Shown in pieces: positions 38,023-47,691 of a stretch of 64,000 nucleotides of DNA. The DNA comes from Bartonella sp. AU18XJBT (GTDB taxonomy: Bacteria > Pseudomonadota > Alphaproteobacteria > Rhizobiales > Rhizobiaceae). The notes under the pieces were generated by a model. The model saw only the letters and a program-made list of their open reading frames with translations. It was not told where the DNA came from and searched no databases. Positions within the stretch are counted from its first letter, which is position 1; the number at the start of each line of letters is the position of its first letter. A program made the translations under genes and the position numbers. Location: positions 1 to 64,000 of the forward strand of contig NZ_JAQITE010000008.1 of the NCBI RefSeq assembly GCF_028618595.1. Direction: 5' to 3'.

Positions 38023-39387
38023 TTGAAACACAAAAAAGCGGGGCATGTGTCTGAAAAAAATGTTCCAGGATTAGCTGTTCGACAGGTGTGCGTGCGTCTT
38101 TTGGGGGCGGTAGTTGATAAGCGCACGCCTCTGTCTGGTTTGACGGATAATGAACACGGACAGCCACAATATTTAAGGCTTTCACAACGAGATCGTTTGT
38201 TATGTCGGGCTATTTTAACAGCTTCATTGCGTCATCGAGGGCAGATTACGGTAGCTCTCTCACGCTTTTTGGCGCGTCCTTTGCCTTCACAAGCACTTTC
38301 ACTCCAACATCTTTTGCATATCAGTGTTGCACAAATTCTTTATCTTGATATTCCTGATCATGCGGCCATTGATTTAGCTGTGCGTGTGGCAAAACTTGAC
38401 CCTCGAATGCGTCGTTTTTCAGGGGTGGTGAATGCTCTTTTGCGCAATATTGCACGTGAGGCGATGCCCTTACGCCAACAAGTTCCTACCATTGAAGGTG
38501 TGCCAGCGTGGTTTGGACAGCTTTTAATGTCAGCTTATGGAACAGAAAAGGCGCATCAGATTATAGCAATTCAAAGTGTGGAACCCCCTTTCGATTTGAC
38601 AGTGAAATCTGACAGTGTTGGATGGGCTAAAAGGCTTGGCGGTGTGGTGTTGCCCAATGGTTCTGTTCGATTGAATCGTCTAGAGTGTTCTGTTTCTGAT
38701 TTGCCAGGCTATAGTGAAGGAACTTGGTGGGTTCAAGATTTTGCTGCAGCGTTGCCTGCTTGTTTACTAGGAGAACTTCGGGGTAAACGAGTTGCTGACC
38801 TTTGTGCGAGCCCTGGGGGGAAAACAGCACAATTGGCTTTGCAAGGGGCAGAGGTAACAGCAATTGAGCTTTCTGCTAATCGCGTAAAGCGTTTAAAAGA
38901 AAATATGGAACGGCTTCATTTTTCAGTTAACATTTGGCAGGGCGATGTGAGAAATTTCCATTCCACACAGCTTTTTGATGCGGTTCTTCTTGACGCTCCT
39001 TGTTCTTCTACTGGAACGATCCGTCGTCATCCAGATATTTTATGGACGAAATCGAGGGATGATATCGTCAAGTTAGCGGCGTTACAACATGATTTGCTTG
39101 GCGGGGCAATTTCTTTGGTGAAGGTGGGGGGACGGATTGTTTTTTCCAATTGTTCATTGGCAAGAGAAGAAGGTGAAGATCTGATTGAGAAAATTTTATC
39201 GACACGCAATGACATCGTTTTAGAACCTATTTATCCAGAGGAAATAGGAGCGCTGGCACATTTGCTTTGTGGGGGGATGTTACGTACAACGCCTGCGGAT
39301 TTTTGTCATAAAAATTTTGATGCTGAGAACACCGCATTTTTAGGAATGGATGGTTTTTTTGCTGCGCGCTTACGAAAAATTGCTTAA
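38023..39387 (+). CDS. rsmB: 16S rRNA (cytosine-C5) methyltransferase, RsmB family
   Basis: A 454-residue protein with an N-terminal NusB-like RNA-binding domain (to about residue 150) and a C-terminal SAM methyltransferase. The SAM loop is DLCASPGGKTAQLALQGAEV, the first active-site Cys is in LLDAPCSSTGTIRRHP, and the nucleophile Cys in VFSNCSLAREEGE. In E. coli RsmB methylates C967. The start is TTG 38023 after AAAGGTGGTG. The order htpX-rsmB-heparinase gene is usual for Rhizobiales. Confidence 0.9.
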   Translation: MKHKKAGHVSEKNVPGLAVRQVCVRLLGAVVDKRTPLSGLTDNEHGQPQYLRLSQRDRLLCRAILTASLRHRGQITVALSRFLARPLPSQALSLQHLLHISVAQILYLDIPDHAAIDLAVRVAKLDPRMRRFSGVVNALLRNIAREAMPLRQQVPTIEGVPAWFGQLLMSAYGTEKAHQIIAIQSVEPPFDLTVKSDSVGWAKRLGGVVLPNGSVRLNRLECSVSDLPGYSEGTWWVQDFAAALPACLLGELRGKRVADLCASPGGKTAQLALQGAEVTAIELSANRVKRLKENMERLHFSVNIWQGDVRNFHSTQLFDAVLLDAPCSSTGTIRRHPDILWTKSRDDIVKLAALQHDLLGGAISLVKVGGRIVFSNCSLAREEGEDLIEKILSTRNDIVLEPIYPEEIGALAHLLCGGMLRTTPADFCHKNFDAENTAFLGMDGFFAARLRKIA

Positions 39388-39451
39388 TTAACGCTTCATT
39401 TACGAAAATGGTCGAAATTGTATTTGATTCAGCATAAATGGAGATGAAATT

Positions 39452-41179
39452 TTGGCGGTTGCGGTAAAAGCTCCTCAGGTAAAAGTGGCGGCCTGTATCG
39501 ATACGATACAGAATGTTATGCGGCGTTTATGGGTTGGACCATTGTTTCGTTGGCGGTTTTCAGGGTTTCGTCCTCATAAAATTTTAGCGCATCCCATGGA
39601 TTTGCATGTAGCAGATCCTATGATGGCGCATGAATTTTATCATGGTCGTTTTGCTTTTGCTGGTCACATTGTTCATTCTGGTGCTGTTTCGCCGTTTTCA
39701 TTGGTTCCACCAACGCTAGAATGGGAAGCAGCTCTACATGATTTTCATTGGTTGCGCCATATGGAGGCAGCAGGAAGTGATTTAGCTTCTGCGCACGCAC
39801 GCTCTCTTTTAGAAGATTGGTTTGACCATGCTGGCAAGAAGGTAAAAGGGCTTGCTTGGAGTGGTCCTGTTGTGGCGCGGCGCTTGATTTCATGGATTTG
39901 TCATTCGAAAATGTTGTTAGAAGGGGCAAGTGAGCGGTTTGAAAAACGCTTTTTACGTGCACTTGGTTTGCAATTTCGTTATTTGCGCGTAACAATTTGC
40001 AGTATGGAGCACAATGATCAACGTTTACAAGCAGCAGCAGCTTTAACGTTCGCATCTCTTGCTTTGCCTGTTTCTGAGGCAGTGAAAAAAAAGACACAAA
40101 CCACACTTATAGAGGAGCTTTCACGTCAAATTCTAGTTGATGGTGGGCATATTTCCCGTAGTCCTGTTATTTTGCTGAATTTGTTATCAGATTTATTGTC
40201 GTTACGGCATCTTTTTATGCGTAGCAATGAAACAGCACCCCGTATTTTGATTGATTCTGTTGAGCGTATGTTGCCAGCTTTACGATTCTTTATCCATGAG
40301 GATCAAACGTTGGCCCATTTTAATGGGGTTGGTCCTCTTGTGTCGGAACGGTTATCATCACTTTTGGAGCTTGATGAAACAGGAGGGCATCCTTTTAGTT
40401 ATGCTCGTTATTCAGGATTTCAGCGCTTAAAAGCCAATCAAACAACAGTGCTTGCAGATACAGGAAAGTTTCCACCCCGCTTTGTAGCACAGCAGGCTTG
40501 TTCAGGGTGTTTGTCTTTTGAAATGTCTTCACAAGGGCACCGTTTTATTATCAATACCGGTGTTAATCCGGATGGGCGGGAAGATTATCGACATTTAGGA
40601 CGTGTTACTGCAGCGCATTCAACAGCTACGCTTAATGATTGTTCAGTAGGTGCTTTTTATCAGAAAAGGAAAAATGGCGCGCCATTTTTGTTTGATGGAC
40701 CCAGGGAAGTTCAAGTGCGCCGTATAGAGGATTCAGAGAAGACGGGTTTTATTGCGAGTCATAATGGTTATGTGCGACCCTTTAATCTTATTCATGAGCG
40801 TGGTCTTATTTTGGCGACAAATGGAGATATGATCGAGGGTTTTGATCGCTTTTTTATGCCAAATAAAGGGGGAAAGAGACACAAGAGTGTGCAAAATGAA
40901 CAGAATAATGTTGCTGTTCGGTTTCATCTTCATCCACAAGTTGAAGTTAATTATGATGGCGAACGTGTGTGTTTAGCCGTAAAAAACGAGAACGCGAAGA
41001 GCGAACAAGTATGGTATTTTATATCGCCTGACGCAGATATTTGTCTTGAAGATTCTATTGATTTTGCAGAATCAACAGGTCCACAACGGACACAACAGAT
41101 TGTTTTATATTTTCGCCCTGCATTTCAGGAAAAAGTTCGTTGGCGTTTTATCCGTGAAGCGTTTGATAAAAAATCATAA
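39452..41179 (+). CDS. Heparinase II/III-family protein
   Basis: A 575-residue protein with an N-terminal alpha-toroid (HFHWLRHMEAAGSDLASAHA, then YLRVTICSMEHNDQRLQAAA) and a C-terminal beta-rich lyase-like domain (RFIINTGVNPDGREDYRHLG, then RVTAAHSTATLNDCSVGAF). Family members in Rhizobiales next to rsmB and purH are of unknown substrate; a periplasmic or cell-wall polysaccharide is possible. No signal peptide is seen with the TTG 39452 start, and no in-frame ATG extends it. Confidence 0.85.
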   Translation: MAVAVKAPQVKVAACIDTIQNVMRRLWVGPLFRWRFSGFRPHKILAHPMDLHVADPMMAHEFYHGRFAFAGHIVHSGAVSPFSLVPPTLEWEAALHDFHWLRHMEAAGSDLASAHARSLLEDWFDHAGKKVKGLAWSGPVVARRLISWICHSKMLLEGASERFEKRFLRALGLQFRYLRVTICSMEHNDQRLQAAAALTFASLALPVSEAVKKKTQTTLIEELSRQILVDGGHISRSPVILLNLLSDLLSLRHLFMRSNETAPRILIDSVERMLPALRFFIHEDQTLAHFNGVGPLVSERLSSLLELDETGGHPFSYARYSGFQRLKANQTTVLADTGKFPPRFVAQQACSGCLSFEMSSQGHRFIINTGVNPDGREDYRHLGRVTAAHSTATLNDCSVGAFYQKRKNGAPFLFDGPREVQVRRIEDSEKTGFIASHNGYVRPFNLIHERGLILATNGDMIEGFDRFFMPNKGGKRHKSVQNEQNNVAVRFHLHPQVEVNYDGERVCLAVKNENAKSEQVWYFISPDADICLEDSIDFAESTGPQRTQQIVLYFRPAFQEKVRWRFIREAFDKKS

Positions 41180-41349
41180 CATTGTTCTAACCCATAGTAT
41201 ATTGCGTTTTATCTTGCGTGTCGCAAAGCATCATCGTTTATTGTGGCAATATTCTCAAAATTTGAAGATCATATAAATTTTATACATGAAGCATTGTGTT
41301 AGAGTATAGGTTGGATGTTTTTAGGCAAGTTTTTCTCATAGAATCTCAT

Positions 41350-41960
41350 GAGGTGATGCTAAGAGGGATTGGCTCCAGAAAAAAGGTTTTTTGACAAACC
41401 ATTGTTGACAGATGCGTACTAGTTAAAGATCTTCATCCTTTAAAGATATGGAGAGAAAATTAAGCTGTTGCTTATCTTCGATAAGTTCTTAAGAGTGCTG
41501 TTGGGATCAATATTTATCTCTGAGAGAGTTGTATTAATAGGGGCACGCTTCTCACGAAAAAAAGAGCGCTGTTGTATTGCATATTCATAAACTTATTTTA
41601 AAGAAAAATCCCTTAACGCTTCCAAGCCTATTTCGCGGCGATGCCTGTGATGGGTATAAAGGTAAATCCACGAGGCACTCCTATTTTTACGCTTATGGAG
41701 GAGCAGTTGGGCATCATCGCACTATTTATCAGTGTCCAATGTTTGTAACAGCTTTTAGCGCTAGAGATGGTTCATAAGAAGCATTTTTAGCCTTTTCTTA
41801 ATAGTTTTTATCCACACAAGATTCCCCGCTTGTAACGTGCAAGCGAATGTTTTGGTTGATACAACATACATAAATTTTAAGTGAGAGAGTTCTACGGTAT
41901 TCGGGATTCTAATTCAATATGAATAACACCAAATTGTTATTATAAATCAAACGTTTTACA
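41350..41960 (-). pseudogene. Decayed integrase (minus strand) after the heparinase gene
   Basis: The minus strand reads, in pieces, KRKNRSASWIYLYTHHRHRR and then REIGLEALRDFSLK before a stop, matching KRKDGGAQWLYRYTIHGRRREMGLGALRDVSLK-type integrase N-termini. The region near 41480-41560 keeps REKRAPI (for REGxDPI). The C-terminal repeat segment lies at 41350-41450. Upstream DNA shared with the other relics extends to about 41960. The order of segments on the strand is as in a gene, with the catalytic core deleted. Nothing else is recognisable between 41180 and 42121. Confidence 0.65.
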
Positions 41961-42121
41961 TCATAGAAACACTGAGAATTCGAGAAGCAATACACAACAA
42001 TGGCTGAGAAAAACAACACTTCTGCTCTTCGTTATTATACTAAAAATGAAGGCGTAATAACAAACCACAAAATACACGTTTTCTCATAGCAAAGCATTCT
42101 CTCAAATATCTCAAAAAATTT

Positions 42122-42274
42122 TCATACAGATTTACGCGAATAACGTCGTGCAATCGAATCAATATCACCTCGACAAATTCCAAGATCGCTGAGTTCATAT
42201 GCTGAAAGACGACTTAATGCATTAACGGTCCGACGATAACGGCGCCAATTACTATAAAAACGTAGAATATTCAT
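42122..42274 (-). CDS. DUF1127 small basic protein
   Basis: A 50-residue protein on the minus strand, ATG 42272-42274 to TGA 42122-42124, preceded by AGAGGAT. The sequence MNILRFYSNWRRYRRTVNAL continues with SRLSAYELSDLGICRGDID, the exact DUF1127 pattern (WRRYRRTVNELSRLSDRELADIGI-RSDI). Small DUF1127 proteins in alphaproteobacteria influence phosphate, carbon and RNA-level regulation. It is intact although surrounded by decayed DNA. Confidence 0.88.
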   Translation of the reverse strand: MNILRFYSNWRRYRRTVNALSRLSAYELSDLGICRGDIDSIARRYSRKSV

Positions 42275-42623
42275 ATCCTCTACTCAAACTTTTCATTACA
42301 CTCTTTAGTTTAAGAATAGAGCATATTACTAAAAAGAGTTGTGTTATAATATCATAACAGGTATGCATTTACATGCAAGATAGCATCCCTTTAACATTTT
42401 CCTCATGTGGAAGGGTAACCATTAAAAATATCAACAAAAACAATATTCTTTCCCTAAACGATGGCTAAATTATGTGCATTTTCTTCGGTGATAAATTTCT
42501 TCACGTGTAGATTCTTTGGATTGAATAACTGCTTCCATTTCAACAGTTATCAATAGTCATACGATGATTATGAAAAATTCCTTGAAACATGTGTTTCATA
42601 TGAAGAGGGAAACAGAAAAATTA
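42275..42623. other. Spacer between DUF1127 gene and purH end
   Basis: About 350 bp with no credible gene. On the minus strand after purH an inverted repeat TGAAAC/GTTTCA at about 42583-42598 precedes a short T-rich stretch and might be a weak terminator. A 22-codon minus-strand frame near 42475-42545 has no support. Confidence 0.35.
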
Positions 42624-44243
42624 TTAATGTCGGAAGTGTCGTGTTCCTGTGAAAACCATCGCTAAACCCTGCGCATCAGCAGCCGTGATAACTTCTTCAT
42701 CACGCATGGAGCCTCCTGGTTGAATAACTGCTGTTGCTCCTGCTTCAGCTACTGCTAATAAACCATCTGCAAAAGGAAAAAATGCATCTGATGCAACAAC
42801 CGATCCTTTTGTGAGAGTTTCTGTTAAGCCTGCTCTTTGCGCACTTTCTGCTGCTTTACTTGCAGCAATTTTTGCTGAATCGATGCGGCTCATTTGTCCG
42901 GCTCCAATTCCAACTGTTGCGCTATTTTTCGCGTACACAATAGCATTTGATTTAACGTGTTTTGCTACACGAAAAGCAAACTGAAGATCACGCATTTCAT
43001 CTTGAGTTGGTGCCCGCTTTGTCACTACTTGCAATTTAAGATCATCAACCACCACGTTATCACGCGATTGCACTAAAATGCCTCCTGCAAGTGTTTTCGC
43101 AAGAAGTCCTCCACAGCGTGGATCAGGAACTCCACCTGTAATGAGCAAACGAAGATTTTTTTTCTTGGCAATAATTTCACGTGCCGCCATTGTGGCATCA
43201 GGAGCAATAATCACTTCTGTGAAAATTTTAACAATCTCTTCAGCACATTCCTCATCAAGGGTTTGATTTAAAGCAACAATTCCACCAAATGCCGATACAT
43301 TATCACACATAAGAGCTTTCAAATAAGCTTCTTTCAAATTTTCTCCTTCCGCAACACCACAAGGATTGGCATGTTTAATAAGAGCGACAGCAGCGGTTTT
43401 TTGCGGATCAAATTCTGCCACAAGCTCAAAGGCTGCATCTGTATCATTCAGATTGTTATAAGAAAGCGCTTTGCCTTGTAAAAGTTTTGCTGTTGCAATA
43501 CCAAAACGTTTTTCATTATTGCGATAAAATGCTGCCTGTTGATGTGGATTTTCCCCATAGCGCATAACACTTTCAAGATGACCAGAAAAACTCTGCCACG
43601 ATGGAATTTCAATTTTTAAATCCCGTGCAAACCACGATGCTATTGCCGTATCATAAGCAGCGGTGTGTGCATAAGCGCGCATTGCTAGCTGATGACGCAT
43701 AGATAAGCTTAAACATCCATTATGCTGTTTTAATTCAGCTAGAATCGAATCATAATCTTTTATCGCTGTTACAACACCAGTATAAGCATAATTTTTTGCC
43801 GCGGCGCGAATCATCGCCGGTCCACCGATATCAATATTTTCAAGAATTGTTTGCCCATCGGCTCCTGATAGGATCGTCTCTTCAAACGGATAAAGATTCA
43901 CCACCAAAAGATCAATTCCATGAATGCTGTTCTTTTCCATAGCTTCTCTATGGCTAGGATCTTCTCTTACCCCTAATAAAGCACCATGAATCAAAGGATG
44001 GAGTGTTTTCACACGCCCATCCATTATTTCAGGAAATCCGGTAACTTCAGCAACATCTTTTACGGGTAAACCAGCTGCTATGAGGGTTTTGGCTGTTCCT
44101 CCTGTTGAGATCAATTCAACATTGTAAGTAGTGTGAAGGGCTTGTGCAAAAGCAACCACACCCGTTTTATCAGACACAGAAAAGAGAACACGACGAACCC
44201 GATGAAGATCAGGTATGGGAAAATTTTTGGCAACAACACCCAT
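42624..44243 (-). CDS. purH: Bifunctional AICAR formyltransferase / IMP cyclohydrolase
   Basis: A 539-residue enzyme for the last two steps of IMP synthesis. The N-terminal MGS-like cyclohydrolase contains [38 protein letters not shown] and [14 protein letters not shown]; the C-terminal transformylase has [12 protein letters not shown] and [12 protein letters not shown]-like [14 protein letters not shown], ending [14 protein letters not shown] 44243 is near the conserved start. In relatives purH usually follows the heparinase gene on the same strand; here it is inverted relative to it. Confidence 0.96.
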   Translation of the reverse strand: MGVVAKNFPIPDLHRVRRVLFSVSDKTGVVAFAQALHTTYNVELISTGGTAKTLIAAGLPVKDVAEVTGFPEIMDGRVKTLHPLIHGALLGVREDPSHREAMEKNSIHGIDLLVVNLYPFEETILSGADGQTILENIDIGGPAMIRAAAKNYAYTGVVTAIKDYDSILAELKQHNGCLSLSMRHQLAMRAYAHTAAYDTAIASWFARDLKIEIPSWQSFSGHLESVMRYGENPHQQAAFYRNNEKRFGIATAKLLQGKALSYNNLNDTDAAFELVAEFDPQKTAAVALIKHANPCGVAEGENLKEAYLKALMCDNVSAFGGIVALNQTLDEECAEEIVKIFTEVIIAPDATMAAREIIAKKKNLRLLITGGVPDPRCGGLLAKTLAGGILVQSRDNVVVDDLKLQVVTKRAPTQDEMRDLQFAFRVAKHVKSNAIVYAKNSATVGIGAGQMSRIDSAKIAASKAAESAQRAGLTETLTKGSVVASDAFFPFADGLLAVAEAGATAVIQPGGSMRDEEVITAADAQGLAMVFTGTRHFRH

Positions 44244-44943
44244 AACAGAAGCCTTAAAAATGAAAGAGTTAAAATTCTAGCAAAAGAAGCTTATATATTT
44301 ATAGCATAAGCCTTTAGCAAAATACACTGAAAGGATAAACTGTCTTTTTAGAATATGGGATGCCTCACCTTTTTCTATTATCCTGTAAAAACCTCTTATT
44401 TAAGGTGTGGTGATAGGTATAAAAGTCTCATCGAGACATTAAATGTTTTTTGTTGCTTATAACTCAACATCTTATCTTCATAGCAGTTTTGAAACAAAAA
44501 ACGCCTCCGTATGTTCTCTGCTACATTAGCTTTTATACTAGATGAAGACGAAAGTATTGCGTATATCAATTGGAGTAATCTCTGAAGTGGGAAACAATCT
44601 AATGAGGCAAGAATATCAAATTATAAAGGCAAAAATGAGTGCTTATCCTTTCTATCATTTTTAAATTTGGCTTTATGTTTTTCAAAAGCGTTTATGACAA
44701 TTTTTTTAAGAGTGAAGATAATGCATTGCTTCACATTTTTGGGCATTACATTTTTAATGAATTAACCCTCGTTTTATGATGGTTTTTTAAAGAGTATCTC
44801 GTAAATCTTTTGTGGATGGTATAAAGATCTATTGTATGCTTATGATCTTTGCTTAACAAAGGCGCAGGTTAGTAGCGTTTATTTTCTTTATCAGTTTTCA
44901 AGATTCTAAAAATTTTTGTTACTTGAGATGGAAGAGGTCTTTT
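44244..44943. other. 700-bp silent spacer containing an integrase relic
   Basis: No intact gene. The integrase core-binding relic at 44560-44865 occupies the middle; the rest is featureless AT-rich sequence that must contain the purH promoter. Confidence 0.45.
44560..44865 (-). pseudogene. Decayed integrase core-binding domain (minus strand)
   Basis: Minus-strand frames give FEKHKAKFKNDRKDKHSFLP and then LASLDCFPLQ, matching the FESHKAELKN-GKDG-FSPLQLHILPKLG-PI pattern in the relics at 27230-27890 and 62965-64000. TIHKRFTRYS upstream is the worn end of the N-terminal domain. Several stops are present. Confidence 0.55.
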
Positions 44944-45726
44944 TTAATTTTTTTGCCGTAGCAGAAAAAGAAAAGCTCCTAACACACCAGCCGCTAAAAT
45001 AAACCACGTGATTGCATAAACGAGATGATTATTTCGAAAATGGATAATCGTAAGACCAGTGACGGGAAGGTTTGTTTGTGGAGATGTTTTTCTGGCATCA
45101 ATGAAATAAGGGGCAACAGTGGACAAATCAAGTTTTTGTGCCATAGCGGGGAGATCGCGCGTATACCACAAATTTTTGTCAGGATTATTTTTACGCGGGA
45201 AAAATCCATTTTTTTCACTCATGCGCAATAAACCTATAATCGTTGTTTGTTCTGTGTCCGTGGTCGAATTTCGCTGAGATGAGGCATTTGTATACGATTG
45301 CTCTGAGTTTTGAAAATTGTTACGTTCATCCATGGGGATAAAGCCACGGTTGATAAAAATCAGTGTATTATCAGCAGTCTGTAAAGGAGTCAAAACCCAA
45401 TAGCCTGTAGTATTTTGAGCGGCAGCAGTGACTAAAATATTTTTATCTGTTAAAAATTTTCCTGTGATAACAACAGGTTGATATTCATATTTTTCAAAAG
45501 TAACATCTGACCATTGATTTTTTTGGGGGGCTTTTATGGGGGGCAAATGAATGCGCTGATTGGCACTGGTGATAAGATTTGTTTTCCAGCTTAACCGTTG
45601 TACTTGCCATATACCTAATGCGCTGAAGAGAAGAAAAAAACAAATACATAAAGTTCCAAACAAAAAAGAAGAAAAACAGCAAGAATTTCCCTGAAGCTTT
45701 GTCATGGGGGGCTCTTTTTTGCTCAT
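44944..45726 (-). CDS. SURF1 family cytochrome oxidase assembly protein
   Basis: A 260-residue inner-membrane protein with two membrane helices, one at the N-terminus (FLFGTLCICFFLLFSALGIW) and one at the C-terminus (YAITWFILAAGVLGAFLFLL), enclosing a periplasmic domain. GIWQVQRLSWKTNLI, GYWVLTPLQTAD, FINRGFIP and HLVYAITWF are SURF1 signatures. SURF1 helps insert heme a into cytochrome c oxidase. The start may be 45726 or the internal ATG at 45705. No other cytochrome oxidase gene is adjacent. Confidence 0.88.
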   Translation of the reverse strand: MSKKEPPMTKLQGNSCCFSSFLFGTLCICFFLLFSALGIWQVQRLSWKTNLITSANQRIHLPPIKAPQKNQWSDVTFEKYEYQPVVITGKFLTDKNILVTAAAQNTTGYWVLTPLQTADNTLIFINRGFIPMDERNNFQNSEQSYTNASSQRNSTTDTEQTTIIGLLRMSEKNGFFPRKNNPDKNLWYTRDLPAMAQKLDLSTVAPYFIDARKTSPQTNLPVTGLTIIHFRNNHLVYAITWFILAAGVLGAFLFLLRQKN

Positions 45727-46023
45727 GATTTATGCTTCCTTTCGGGACAATAGGCTTTTATTCTAACATAGTATGTATTTAAAAAAAACGTTTTGTACGC
45801 TTTTTGGCAGAATTTGCACGCCTTAATTGAGAAAAAGATGAAGAATAAGCCCGTAAGAGATGAAAAAGGTTTTATAAAAGACTTGACCTTTTGTTGTCGA
45901 CCCCCTATTAGAAAGAAACTTCCCAATGATGCCCGTTCAAGGTTGCATTGTGCGTGTTTTGCGTTCATTGTGTCTTTTGGGTATGGGAATTTGAAAGTTT
46001 CTTAGAGTTTAAGGGTGAAGTTT
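45727..46023. other. Spacer between SURF1 gene and rpmB
   Basis: About 300 bp holding the divergent promoters of the SURF1 gene and rpmB. Frames on both strands exist here but neither product has recognisable motifs, and they overlap each other. Confidence 0.4.
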
Positions 46024-46341
46024 ATGTCTCGTGCATGTGAATTGACAGGGAAGACGGTTCTGTATGGTAATAATGTTAGCCATGCAAATAATAAGACTCG
46101 GCGTCGTTTTTTACCAAATCTTTGCAATGTGACATTGATTTCAGAAGTGTTACAGCAAAGTTACCGCTTGCGCATTTCAGCAAGTGCGTTGCGTTCTGTT
46201 GAGCATCGTGGTGGTCTTGATGCTTTTTTGGTCAAAGCAGACGATAAAGAGTTGTCGCAACGTGCGCGTTTGCTAAAACGACAAATCATTAAGAAAAAAG
46301 CTGAGCAAGGAGATGGGCAAAAGGCTGAACAAGCAGCGTAA
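46024..46341 (+). CDS. rpmB: 50S ribosomal protein L28
   Basis: A 105-residue ribosomal protein: [20 protein letters not shown], then [19 protein letters not shown] and a lysine-rich end. ATG 46024 is chosen over GTG 46015 because [10 protein letters not shown] is the conserved start and AAGGGTGAAG lies upstream. The long form with a C-terminal extension is usual in alphaproteobacteria. Confidence 0.95.
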   Translation: MSRACELTGKTVLYGNNVSHANNKTRRRFLPNLCNVTLISEVLQQSYRLRISASALRSVEHRGGLDAFLVKADDKELSQRARLLKRQIIKKKAEQGDGQKAEQAA

Positions 46342-46459
46342 TTGTTAGCGCCATTCTTTTTGGTTTATTGACGCTTTCATTCCGGTTTTCTGTTCTGAAA
46401 GTTAAGTTTTTTCAGGTTGATCGTTTTATTTTATTGGTTCCGTATTCTAGGTTGAAAAA

Positions 46460-47143
46460 ATGCCCCCAAGCAGTCCTTTACGAGAACAGCAAAAGAAGAG
46501 GTATATTGTTTTTTCTATTTTAGCAATGTGCCTTGCTGTCACTGCTTCTAATATTTTTGTTCAATATCCTGTCTATTGGTTTGATTTAAATGAGCTGTTG
46601 ACTTATGGGGCTTTTACCTATCCATTTGCTTTTCTGATCAATGATTTGACCAATCGTTTTTATGGTCCATCTGCTGCGCGGCGTGTGGTTTATGCTGGTT
46701 TTTTTGCAGGGGTCTTTGTTTCTTGGATATTGGCAACACCACGGCTTGCACTTGCTTCTAGTTTTGCATTTTTATTTGGGCAACTCCTTGATATTGTTGT
46801 TTTTACTCCTTTACGACGTAAAACATGGTGGAAAGCACCTTTAGCAGCAGCGTTGGTTGGTTCGGCTTTGGATACAGTGCTGTTTTTTGCTCTTGCTTTT
46901 TCTAGCTCTTTTGCTTTTCTTGATAAGATAACAGGCTATGCTGATAGTTCACTGGTGGAGAGTACTGTTTTGGGAGGGGTAGGCATGCCAGTTTGGCTCT
47001 CGCTTGCTTTTGGTGATTTTTCGGTAAAAATTATTATGAGCCTGTTTATGTTGATTCCTTATGGAACAATTCTTAATATTGTAAAACTTCCTCTTTATCA
47101 AAGTCATTCAAAGGATGATTCTTCTTTTGTTTGTAACAAATAA
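46460..47143 (+). CDS. YhhQ/VUT family queuosine precursor transporter
   Basis: A 227-residue membrane protein with about six helices. NIFVQYPVYWFDLNELLTYG, AFTYPFAFLINDLTNRFYG and AARRVVYAGFFAG are characteristic of the family, which imports preQ0/preQ1 or queuine-type precursors for tRNA modification. ATG 46460 is a plausible start. No other queuosine genes lie in the window. Confidence 0.85.
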   Translation: MPPSSPLREQQKKRYIVFSILAMCLAVTASNIFVQYPVYWFDLNELLTYGAFTYPFAFLINDLTNRFYGPSAARRVVYAGFFAGVFVSWILATPRLALASSFAFLFGQLLDIVVFTPLRRKTWWKAPLAAALVGSALDTVLFFALAFSSSFAFLDKITGYADSSLVESTVLGGVGMPVWLSLAFGDFSVKIIMSLFMLIPYGTILNIVKLPLYQSHSKDDSSFVCNK

Positions 47144-47691
47144 TGATCTTTGTTCTTTTGTTTTGCTAAAGAAAAGAAGGTTGTGTGTTATGTCTTCTAA
47201 GGGCAGAATTTGAGCGGATTTATAAGAAGTATTTTGATTCTTTTCTCAAGTGGTGTTTATCCATACATCATCTATACTTATAATGTGTAGGGAAGCGGTT
47301 TTGACTGATTCAGTATGAGATAAAGGCATCTTATCAGTATTAAAAACAGATAATAAAGCTCTTATAAAGGACCCAAAATGTCTTGTTAAGAATTGTGATT
47401 TCTTCCTTAGGATTATTGGAGCTATAAGAAACTTGGTTCTTATAAAGTAAAAAACATTTCGATATACATTTGGGTAGTATATAAATAGAAAAATAAATAC
47501 CAATGGTATCAAGTCCTTTTTGACGGTTTTAATACTGGTATTTATAATTATTTTAGGAACAAATGTTTGTGCAGATATGTTAATGAATTTATCATTTGTT
47601 ATAATGCGATCTCTGTAGAATTTGGCAAACGCTTCGAGTATTTATTTTAGATAATTGTAGGTTAGAAAATGCGATACTTGGAGCTGACAAT
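47144..47691. other. Spacer upstream of the restriction-modification cassette
   Basis: About 550 bp of AT-rich DNA with no credible gene. TTGTTATAATGC at 47597-47608 contains a TATAAT box that could serve the methylase gene, but no good -35 box is at standard spacing. Confidence 0.4.

Noticed and set aside
42475-42545. 22-codon minus-strand frame near the end of purH
   Set aside because: No ribosome binding site or family match; cannot be distinguished from chance.
45793-46005. 70-codon frame upstream of rpmB
   Set aside because: No family resemblance, and it overlaps a similar-sized frame on the other strand; likely chance.
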